The translations under genes were made by a program, and so were the position numbers. Shown one piece after another: positions 40,276 through 46,006 of a stretch of DNA of 46,006 nt. Origin of the DNA: Flavobacterium sp. Sd200 (GTDB lineage: Bacteria > Bacteroidota > Bacteroidia > Flavobacteriales > Flavobacteriaceae). Position 1 is the first letter of the stretch, and every line of letters begins with the position of its first letter. The DNA lies in the NCBI RefSeq assembly GCF_009826935.1, contig NZ_WUMN01000012.1, positions 1 to 46,006 of the forward strand, read 5' to 3'. The notes beneath the pieces are model-generated. The model made no database searches. It had not been told where the DNA came from and saw nothing but the letters and a program-made list of their open reading frames with translations.

Positions 40276-41859
40276 ATGAGAAAAATATTCATTGTTTTCA
40301 GCATAACATCACTGGCTATTATAGCCCTGCTTACTTACATAACCTGGAAATCCATACTGCTGCTTGCCATATTTTTACCACTTATTTTAATGGGTTTGTA
40401 TGATATGTACCAGTCTAAAAAAACAATACGCCGCAACTTTCCGCTGCTTGGGCGCATGCGCTATCTTTTAGAATCTATAGGCCCTGAAATGAGGCAGTAT
40501 TTTTTTGAAACTGATCTTGATGGTAAACCTTTTAACCGTTTACAACGAAGCCTCGTGTACCAACGCAGCAAAAAAGATCCGGATACTATGCCTTTTGGAA
40601 CCCAGCTCGATGTTTACAACGAAGGCTATGAATGGATAAACCACAGCATTCGCGCCATTCCTTTTAGCCAGATAGATCTTTCACCAAGGGTTAAAATAGG
40701 TTCTTCCCAGTGCACACAGCCCTATATGAGCAGCCTTTTTAACATCAGTGCCATGAGCTACGGGTCGTTGAGTAAAAATGCCATAATAGCATTAAACAGG
40801 GGTGCCAAACAGGGAGGCTTTTATCACAACACTGGCGAGGGTGGCCTATCGCCCTACCATTTACAGGAAGGTGGCGATGTGGTTTGGAATATAGGTACGG
40901 GCTATTTTAGCTGCCGCGATAAAGACGGAAAATTCAGCTATGAGGAATATTCCAAACGTGCCGTGCTCGACAGCGTAAAAATGATAGAAATAAAATTCTC
41001 TCAGGGTGCCAAACCCGGTCATGGCGGTATATTGCCTAAAGAAAAAGTGACCGATGAAATATCTAACATCCGTTTGGTAAGCAAAGGACACGATATTGTT
41101 TCTCCGCCCTACCACTCTGCTTTTACAACCCCTTTAGAGTTGATGGACTTTATAAAACTACTGCGAAAAGGCAGTGGCGGCAAACCCATTGGAATGAAAA
41201 TTTGTATAGGCAACAAGCACGAATTTATTGCCATTTGTAAAGCCATGGTACAAACCCGCACTTATTTTGATTTTATTACTGTAGATGGTGGTGAGGGCGG
41301 AACCGGTGCTGCCCCACAGGAATACAGCGACCACGTGGGTATGCCCCTTCGCGATGCCGTTGCCTTTGTGTACGACTGCCTTGTAGGCTATGGCATTAAA
41401 GAGGAAATTAAAATTATTTGCAGCGGAAAAATAATTACAGGGTTCGACATTATAAAAGCACTCTCTATTGGTGCAGACGTTTGTAACTCTGCCCGCGGAA
41501 TGATGTTTGCCCTTGGCTGCATCCAGGCTTTGGAGTGCCACAACAACACCTGCCCTACCGGGGTTGCCACTCAGGATCCGCAATTGGTTAAAGGTTTGGT
41601 TCCCGAAGAAAAAAGCGTGCGTGTGTACCGTTTTCAGCACGAAACAGTAAAAAGTGCTATGGATTTAATGGCGTCGGCAGGCATTGCACACCCTGATGAT
41701 GTAGACCGAAGCGTAGTGAGTATGCGCACAGACCGCACCACCATAAAAACATACGAACAAACCTACCCCGAGCCTGTGCCGGGCTGTATGCTTGAAGGAC
41801 ACTCTGTTCCTACAGATATGTTCTATTTCTGGAAAAAAGCAAGTGCTGAGCATTTTTAA
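40276..41859 (+). CDS. FMN-binding glutamate-synthase-family protein
   Basis: A 527-residue protein with two N-terminal TM helices (about 4-35), then the GltB-type FMN barrel. The barrel has SAMSYGSLSKNAIIALNRG, the DGGEGGTGAAP loop and SIGADVCNSARGMMFALGC. An iron-sulfur cysteine motif follows, LECHNNTCPTGVATQDP. It lacks the amidotransferase domain of true glutamate synthase. Such membrane-anchored forms are known in Bacteroidota but their reaction is unsure; a redox enzyme using FMN and [3Fe-4S] is likely. It stands alone. Confidence 0.88.
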   Translation: MRKIFIVFSITSLAIIALLTYITWKSILLLAIFLPLILMGLYDMYQSKKTIRRNFPLLGRMRYLLESIGPEMRQYFFETDLDGKPFNRLQRSLVYQRSKKDPDTMPFGTQLDVYNEGYEWINHSIRAIPFSQIDLSPRVKIGSSQCTQPYMSSLFNISAMSYGSLSKNAIIALNRGAKQGGFYHNTGEGGLSPYHLQEGGDVVWNIGTGYFSCRDKDGKFSYEEYSKRAVLDSVKMIEIKFSQGAKPGHGGILPKEKVTDEISNIRLVSKGHDIVSPPYHSAFTTPLELMDFIKLLRKGSGGKPIGMKICIGNKHEFIAICKAMVQTRTYFDFITVDGGEGGTGAAPQEYSDHVGMPLRDAVAFVYDCLVGYGIKEEIKIICSGKIITGFDIIKALSIGADVCNSARGMMFALGCIQALECHNNTCPTGVATQDPQLVKGLVPEEKSVRVYRFQHETVKSAMDLMASAGIAHPDDVDRSVVSMRTDRTTIKTYEQTYPEPVPGCMLEGHSVPTDMFYFWKKASAEHF

Positions 41860-41894
41860 AATAATTTCAATATCAGTCAATCCAAAATATCTTA

Positions 41895-41902
41895 TATTTT
41901 TG
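41895..41902 (+). promoter_or_regulatory. -7 promoter element for the first Spy-like gene
   Basis: TATTTTTG, an exact TAnnTTTG, 44 bases before the ATG at 41947. Confidence 0.55.
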
Positions 41903-41946
41903 CAGGTAACGCATAGATCATTAACCTATAAAATTAAAACAGCACA

Positions 41947-42327
41947 ATGACCAAAAAGATCACGGCTTTAAAATCAATACTTGCAGCAGCAGCTTTATTG
42001 TTTATGTTTACCACTACTACAGTGGCCGCCCAGGATAAAGATGCCCTTGCAACGCTAAATAATTATATGAAAGAACAGCTTTCTTTAAACGAAAGCCAAA
42101 GTGCTAAGATTAACGAAATCAATCGTGCCTTTATGCAAAAAGCAAAAGACAATGAAAAAACCAGCCTTAGCAAGCTTGACAAAGCAAAAAAAATAAAGCT
42201 TTATGAAGAAGAAAGGGATAAAAAATTACAGTCGGTGCTTACAAAAGACCAGTACAAAACCTTTATTGCTAACAGGGCAGAAAATACCAAAAGATTAAAA
42301 GAACTTTTACCCGAAAAAACCAAATAA
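41947..42327 (+). CDS. Small periplasmic helical protein, copy 1
   Basis: A 126-residue protein with a signal peptide ending VAAQ (about residue 28). The mature part is helical and Lys/Glu-rich with YMKEQLSLNESQSAKINEIN and LTKDQYKTFIANR. It resembles Spy/CpxP-type periplasmic helical proteins in layout but lacks their LTxxQ motifs in clear form. It is related to the protein at 45133 (LxLNESQ followed by IxxIN, and Q(Y)KTF/QYTAY near the end). The two lie on either side of the LytS/LytTR pair, suggesting a shared envelope-stress role. Confidence 0.75.
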   Translation: MTKKITALKSILAAAALLFMFTTTTVAAQDKDALATLNNYMKEQLSLNESQSAKINEINRAFMQKAKDNEKTSLSKLDKAKKIKLYEEERDKKLQSVLTKDQYKTFIANRAENTKRLKELLPEKTK

Positions 42328-42332
42328 CATTC

Positions 42333-42360
42333 AACCGGAGCTAACCCTCCGGTTTTTTTA
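42333..42360 (+). terminator. Rho-independent terminator
   Basis: Stem AACCGGAG (42333-42340) with 42347-42354, a six-base loop and a T run. It ends the first Spy-like gene. Confidence 0.8.
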
Positions 42361-42445
42361 TGCCTGTTGATTTAAAATGCTGCCCACTCATTGGCATAAA
42401 TGCCTGTTTCATTATAATTATATACCCAGTACATTATTAGAATAA

Positions 42446-42453
42446 TAACTTTG
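42446..42453 (+). promoter_or_regulatory. -7 promoter element for the LytS/LytTR pair
   Basis: TAACTTTG matches TAnnTTTG and ends four bases before the ATG at 42458, so the transcript is probably leaderless or nearly so. Confidence 0.5.
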
Positions 42454-42457
42454 CAGG

Positions 42458-43489
42458 ATGCAGGAACAAAGTATAAAAAACTATCATTTAAAAACAGGGT
42501 GCATCATTTCGGTGTTTATTGCCCTGCTTGCCTTTATTCCGCGCATGGCTCAGGATGCTTCGCCTACTACAGCCACCTTTTTTGTCAATGTATTGCTTAT
42601 TTTTATTTTCTCGGTTGCGTGCTGGCTCATCAATCAGCGTTTGGTACAATCAGGTCGCATACCTCATGGTATAACAGGACAATTAATAAAAATAACTCTC
42701 AGCTTTGCGGCAAGCCTTTTATTGTCTTTCATTCTGATTTTTCTTTTCAGGAAACATGTAACCACACAAACCTTTTTCTTTTTCAGGGAGCTCAAAGGAA
42801 AAAGGGCAATGCTGCGCATGGTTCTTGTTAGGGGCACTTTTGTAAACGCATTCCTTTATTTTTTATCATACGTGTTCTTTCTTTCGGCTAAAAATCAAAA
42901 GTCACTGCTCGAAAACGAAATACTAAAGCACGAAAATCTGGAGGCACGCCTTTTTATACTCAAACAGCAATTAAGCCCTCATTTTTTATTTAACTCGCTG
43001 GGCATCCTAAACACACTCACTGCCGATGAAAATGTGCACCGCTACATTGTGCAACTTTCAAACATTTATCGGTATTTGCTTAACAGCAATACCAATCATC
43101 TGGCAACATTAACAGACGAAATGGCATTTATAGAGTCATACCTCTACATACTTAAAGAACGTTTTGAAGATGCTTTACAGGTAAACATTACTATTGCCCC
43201 CAACCATCTGACTAAAAAAATACCTTCAGCATCTTTACAACTGCTCATAGAAAATGCCATAAAGCATAACATACTCTTAGCAGAAGAACCTCTGCAAATA
43301 AACATCTTTACCCAGGATAATTTTATTGTGGTATCAAACAACTTCAATCCTAAACCTTACAATAGTGGCAGCAGTACCGGCATTGGCCTTCACAATATTA
43401 ACGAACGCTACAAGCTCCTTTCTCAAAACAGTATTAGCATTCAAAAAAACAACAGTAACTTTATAGTAAAACTACCACTCATAGCATGA
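42458..43489 (+). CDS. LytS-type sensor histidine kinase
   Basis: A 343-residue inner-membrane kinase of the LytS/YehU type (His_kinase domain). Four TM helices span about 14-150. The phospho-acceptor is H175 in QQLSPHFLFNSLGIL. The N-box is LLIENAIKHNIL, and a G-box reads STGIGLHNINERY. It lacks the ATP lid of classic kinases, as usual in this group. It senses a membrane or envelope signal and phosphorylates the LytTR regulator. Its stop overlaps the regulator's ATG by four bases. Confidence 0.95.
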   Translation: MQEQSIKNYHLKTGCIISVFIALLAFIPRMAQDASPTTATFFVNVLLIFIFSVACWLINQRLVQSGRIPHGITGQLIKITLSFAASLLLSFILIFLFRKHVTTQTFFFFRELKGKRAMLRMVLVRGTFVNAFLYFLSYVFFLSAKNQKSLLENEILKHENLEARLFILKQQLSPHFLFNSLGILNTLTADENVHRYIVQLSNIYRYLLNSNTNHLATLTDEMAFIESYLYILKERFEDALQVNITIAPNHLTKKIPSASLQLLIENAIKHNILLAEEPLQINIFTQDNFIVVSNNFNPKPYNSGSSTGIGLHNINERYKLLSQNSISIQKNNSNFIVKLPLIA

Positions 43490-44247
43490 CAACAGTTTTA
43501 ATTATAGAAGATGAAATAAAAACTGCCCGGCAAATTAAAACCCTCATAGAACAAGCCAATGCAGGTTTTAAAGTAGTGCACACTGTTGCATCGGTAAGAA
43601 CGGCAGTACAATGGCTGGGTACAAACAGTGTGAACCTCATTTTTAGCGATATACAGTTAGCCGATGGATTAAGCTTCGAAATTTTCAGGCAGGTGCAAAC
43701 CATAGTGCCCGTAATTTTTTGTACTGCTTTTGATGAATATGCCATACAGGCCTTTGAGTCCAACGGAATAGACTATCTGTTAAAACCCATAGAGCAGATT
43801 AAGCTCGATCAGGCACTTGCAAAATACAATAACCTTTCCTCTCTGTTTTCTTCGGCAACCAATTACCAAAACCGTTTACAGGCCACACTTAATCATTTAA
43901 CCGCACCATACAAAACAAGCCTGCTCATACATCACCGCGATAAAATAATACCTCTTAAACTTGAAGATGTAGCATTTGCCCATTCGGAGAATGGCATAGT
44001 GGCTCTTTACACAATGGGTAACAGTCATTATAATGTAAACCACACTCTCGACGAACTTGAAAACATGATGAATCCGGATGTATTTTTTAAAGTTAATCGC
44101 CAATATATTGTAAACCGCAAAACTATCGAAGTTGCCGAACATTATTTCTCACGCAGGCTTCTGATAAAAACAGCCTTAAAAACCCCTGCACCCATTGTTG
44201 TAAGCAAAGCCCGTACCCCGGCTTTTATAAAATGGATGGGGCAATAA
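43486..44247 (+). CDS. LytTR-type response regulator
   Basis: A 253-residue regulator. The receiver domain has the acidic pocket in IIEDEIK, D55 in LIFSDIQLADG, the switch region FCTAFD and K in YLLKPIEQ. A linker leads to a LytTR DNA-binding domain (about 150-250) with IPLKLEDVAFAHSENGIVAL and VFFKVNRQYIVNRKTIEV. It binds direct repeats near its targets. The first base overlaps the kinase stop. The lipoprotein and Spy-like genes that follow (44380-45522) may be its regulon; candidate binding sites lie between. Confidence 0.95.
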   Translation: MTTVLIIEDEIKTARQIKTLIEQANAGFKVVHTVASVRTAVQWLGTNSVNLIFSDIQLADGLSFEIFRQVQTIVPVIFCTAFDEYAIQAFESNGIDYLLKPIEQIKLDQALAKYNNLSSLFSSATNYQNRLQATLNHLTAPYKTSLLIHHRDKIIPLKLEDVAFAHSENGIVALYTMGNSHYNVNHTLDELENMMNPDVFFKVNRQYIVNRKTIEVAEHYFSRRLLIKTALKTPAPIVVSKARTPAFIKWMGQ

Positions 44248-44260
44248 AACCACACAATTC

Positions 44261-44307
44261 GTCCATTCACACTGGTGTCCCATTCATAATACAAAATGTC
44301 CCGATCG
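44261..44307. promoter_or_regulatory. Candidate LytTR binding direct repeats
   Basis: Three related 10-base units: GTCCATTCAC (44261), GTCCCATTCA (44277) and GTCCCGATCG (44298), spaced 16 and 21 bases. They sit just upstream of a -7 element that lacks a visible -33 box, a layout typical of activator-dependent promoters. Binding by the adjacent regulator is inferred. Confidence 0.35.
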
Positions 44308-44341
44308 CATTGGTTTTATTAAAAACAAAGATCAGGCAAGC

Positions 44342-44349
44342 TACATTTG
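44342..44349 (+). promoter_or_regulatory. -7 promoter element for the lipoprotein gene
   Basis: TACATTTG, an exact TAnnTTTG, 30 bases before the ATG at 44380. No TTG-type -33 element lies at the right distance. Confidence 0.5.
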
Positions 44350-44379
44350 ACAATAAATAAATCAATAAAAAACGTAGTT

Positions 44380-45120
44380 ATGTTAAATGTAAAAACCATC
44401 AAAAAAACAGCATTGCCTTTTTGCGGCATAATGCTGTTGGCACTAACTGTTGCCTGCAATAATGATGATGCTTCCTCATTATCGGCAATAACCCAGGAAG
44501 ATGCTGCCGAAGCCATATCGGCATCTGTAACTTCTCAAACAAACGGGCTTGCAAAAACCATGACCGATGCATCGGCACTTGCTGCCACCGAGGCAGTATA
44601 TACCACCAACGCCAATTTAGACTGCAACCGCCAATACACTGGTTCATACAACGCTGCGGCATCACAATCGGTCTACACTTACAATTATTCTGGCTCAAGA
44701 AATTACACACTGCACTGCCTGGACAATGAGCCTTCAGAATTTCAATATAACACAGCCCTTCAGGGAACCTACGACACCCCACGAATGTATTCAAACGACA
44801 GTTCAGAGAGTGCACTAACCATAAGCGGCCTCTCTCCTACTCAAACACTTGCGGTTTTTAATGGCAGTTATGTACGTAACGGCTATCAGGAAAGCAAAAT
44901 AAGGCAAAGACGCAATTTTAATAGTGTTCTCACTTACACCGTCAATGCCATTACAGTAAATAAATCCACTCGACAAATACAAAGTGGTACTGCATCTGTT
45001 ACATTTGCAGGTACAGGATCAGGCGGCAACAGCTACAACTACAGTGGCAGCATTACTTTTAACACCAACAATACCGCAACTCTAACATTAAATGGAACGA
45101 TCTATACTATTAACCTCTAA
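44380..45120 (+). CDS. Lipoprotein of unknown function
   Basis: A 246-residue lipoprotein with lipobox LTVAC (Cys about residue 26) and a NNDDAS linker. A helical segment at about 35-70 (TQEDAAEAISASVTSQTNGL) precedes beta-rich, Tyr/Asn/Ser/Thr-rich sequence with several short YNYSG repeats, which suggests a beta-structure in the periplasm or outer membrane. Two cysteines (NLDCNRQY and LHCLDNE) may pair. I used the ATG at 44380 rather than the upstream TTG. The Spy-like gene at 45133 starts 12 bases later. Confidence 0.8.
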   Translation: MLNVKTIKKTALPFCGIMLLALTVACNNDDASSLSAITQEDAAEAISASVTSQTNGLAKTMTDASALAATEAVYTTNANLDCNRQYTGSYNAAASQSVYTYNYSGSRNYTLHCLDNEPSEFQYNTALQGTYDTPRMYSNDSSESALTISGLSPTQTLAVFNGSYVRNGYQESKIRQRRNFNSVLTYTVNAITVNKSTRQIQSGTASVTFAGTGSGGNSYNYSGSITFNTNNTATLTLNGTIYTINL

Positions 45121-45132
45121 TCCCTATTCATC

Positions 45133-45522
45133 ATGACAAAATTCATTGCAAAGAAACTATATTTTATACTCTTAGTAACCCTGACATTTACAGCTTGTGC
45201 AACTGCACAGGACAATATCGGCGAAGCAGCCACCGCTCTTACAGACAATATGAAAACCAAACTGGAGCTAAACGAAAGCCAGTATAAAAGTATCTATACC
45301 ATTAACCATGATTTTTTAACCCAGGCCAAAGCCCTGAAAAACTCAGGTGAAGGAAAACTTCAAAAAGCAAAAGCCCTAAAAGCTCTTGGAGAGACCAGAG
45401 ACGCTAAAATAAAACCACTGCTTTCTTCCACACAATACACCGCATATCTTGATATGAAAAAAGAAAACCGGGAAATGATCAAAACCCGAATGCAGGAAAA
45501 GAAAGCAGCCAAAAAACAATAA
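45133..45522 (+). CDS. Small periplasmic helical protein, copy 2
   Basis: A 129-residue protein with a signal peptide and either a lipobox FTAC or an AQ cleavage site just after. The mature helical part has MKTKLELNESQYKSIYTIN and LSSTQYTAYLDMKKEN, clearly related to the protein at 41947. It is rich in Lys, as expected for a periplasmic envelope-contact protein. It shares a transcript with the lipoprotein gene. Function unknown; an envelope-stress chaperone is a possibility. Confidence 0.75.
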   Translation: MTKFIAKKLYFILLVTLTFTACATAQDNIGEAATALTDNMKTKLELNESQYKSIYTINHDFLTQAKALKNSGEGKLQKAKALKALGETRDAKIKPLLSSTQYTAYLDMKKENREMIKTRMQEKKAAKKQ

Positions 45523-45756
45523 CCAATCAGCACTATCAGGAGAAGCCAATTAAATGTTTGTTTATTATGTTCGCCCTCCGCCATTCAATGTACCTTTTAC
45601 CTTTCCAAAAAAGGATACCGCTGCTCCCGGGGGCTAACGCCCATGGGTGATGCTTTCCGGCAGGGCGGGCTTCCCATCATCCCACAAAAAAAGATCCCCG
45701 GATGTTTTTTACCATCCAAGGATTCTTATATGTATAAAACAAGTGTCTGTATCTGC

Positions 45757-46006
45757 TTAGAACACGATCCTCTTGCTTACGCTTCCCTTCTCGGTAGCGA
45801 TCTCAAGGATCAGCACCTGCTGCTCTACCTGTAATCCGCTTATAACGGTTTCTGGGGCATTGATGCCACCCCTTTGGTACACCTGCCTGCCGCGGGTGTC
45901 ATAGATGGCAACACTGCTCATTACCGCACCCGGTGTTTTGATGTTTATGGCTGTACCCTGTTTAAACACTACCACGCTTTGTGCATCAAGGCTTGGGTTG
46001 TTGCCG
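45757..46006 (-). CDS. C-terminus of a protein with a type IX secretion sorting domain (partial)
   Basis: Only the last 82 codons lie in the window; the gene continues beyond base 46006. The visible residues include the type A sorting-domain features SSVAIYDTRGRQVYQRG and VLILEIATEKGSVSKRIVF, the beta-sandwich tail cleaved by the T9SS. The protein is therefore secreted or attached to the cell surface. The 235-base gap to the Spy-like gene holds no gene that I can support. Confidence 0.85.
   Translation of the reverse strand, partial: GNNPSLDAQSVVVFKQGTAINIKTPGAVMSSVAIYDTRGRQVYQRGGINAPETVISGLQVEQQVLILEIATEKGSVSKRIVF

Noticed and set aside
1..46006. CRISPR arrays, tRNA or rRNA genes
   Set aside because: No regularly spaced direct repeats, cloverleaf-like sequences or rRNA-like conserved blocks were seen on either strand.

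Overview
The window looks like a chromosomal segment from a member of Bacteroidota, most likely a Flavobacteriaceae genome close to Flavobacterium. The pointers are AT-rich DNA with moderately GC-richer core genes, Bacteroidota-type promoters (TAnnTTTG around -7) in front of many genes, a fused MurF-alanine racemase, DUF4625, DUF4199 and LytS/LytTR families, an RteC remnant, and a type IX secretion sorting domain at the right edge. I see no rRNA, tRNA or CRISPR array.

Left part (1-12.7 kb) is mostly housekeeping: an LpxH-type phosphoesterase, RecJ, aspartate-semialdehyde dehydrogenase (asd), MscL, MurF-Alr, thymidine kinase (tdk), a long Glu-rich protein of unknown role, and RsmI. Between tdk and murF-alr sits a worn antitoxin locus: an intact DUF6364 antitoxin without a toxin and a small gene broken by a stop codon. 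At 12.69-15.46 kb comes the most unusual unit, a very AT-rich three-gene cassette. It encodes a two-TM protein of unknown family, a divergent multi-TM histidine-kinase-like protein and a lone receiver domain, all tightly overlapping, with no DNA-binding output. It is followed by a REP-like inverted repeat and a secreted lactonase whose start codon appears to be TTG.

At 16.8-21.5 kb lies a probable metal-uptake locus: a TonB-dependent receptor flanked by two small related His/Cys-rich membrane proteins, then two His-rich DUF4625 lipoproteins. Next are a DoxX-like protein and a prolyl oligopeptidase, then on the minus strand an LpxR-type lipid A deacylase and the MtgA transglycosylase. The stretch 25.9-29.3 kb is accessory: a HigA-N-terminus-like acidic protein, broken rteC and ORF6N-type remnants, an S41 peptidase and an AraC regulator, inserted beside a dadA-like oxidoreductase, a DedA protein and a dicarboxylate symporter.

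The right part (32.7-46 kb) carries an S9 peptidase; a nucleoside hydrolase with a membrane-anchored LuxR regulator, DUF4199 and VOC genes; a C1 peptidase; two paralogous membrane proteins; a glutamate-synthase-like FMN/FeS protein; and a LytS/LytTR two-component pair. The pair is bracketed by two related small periplasmic helical proteins and a lipoprotein that may be its target. The window ends in the C-terminus of a T9SS-secreted protein. Several families of short intergenic repeats are scattered between genes.
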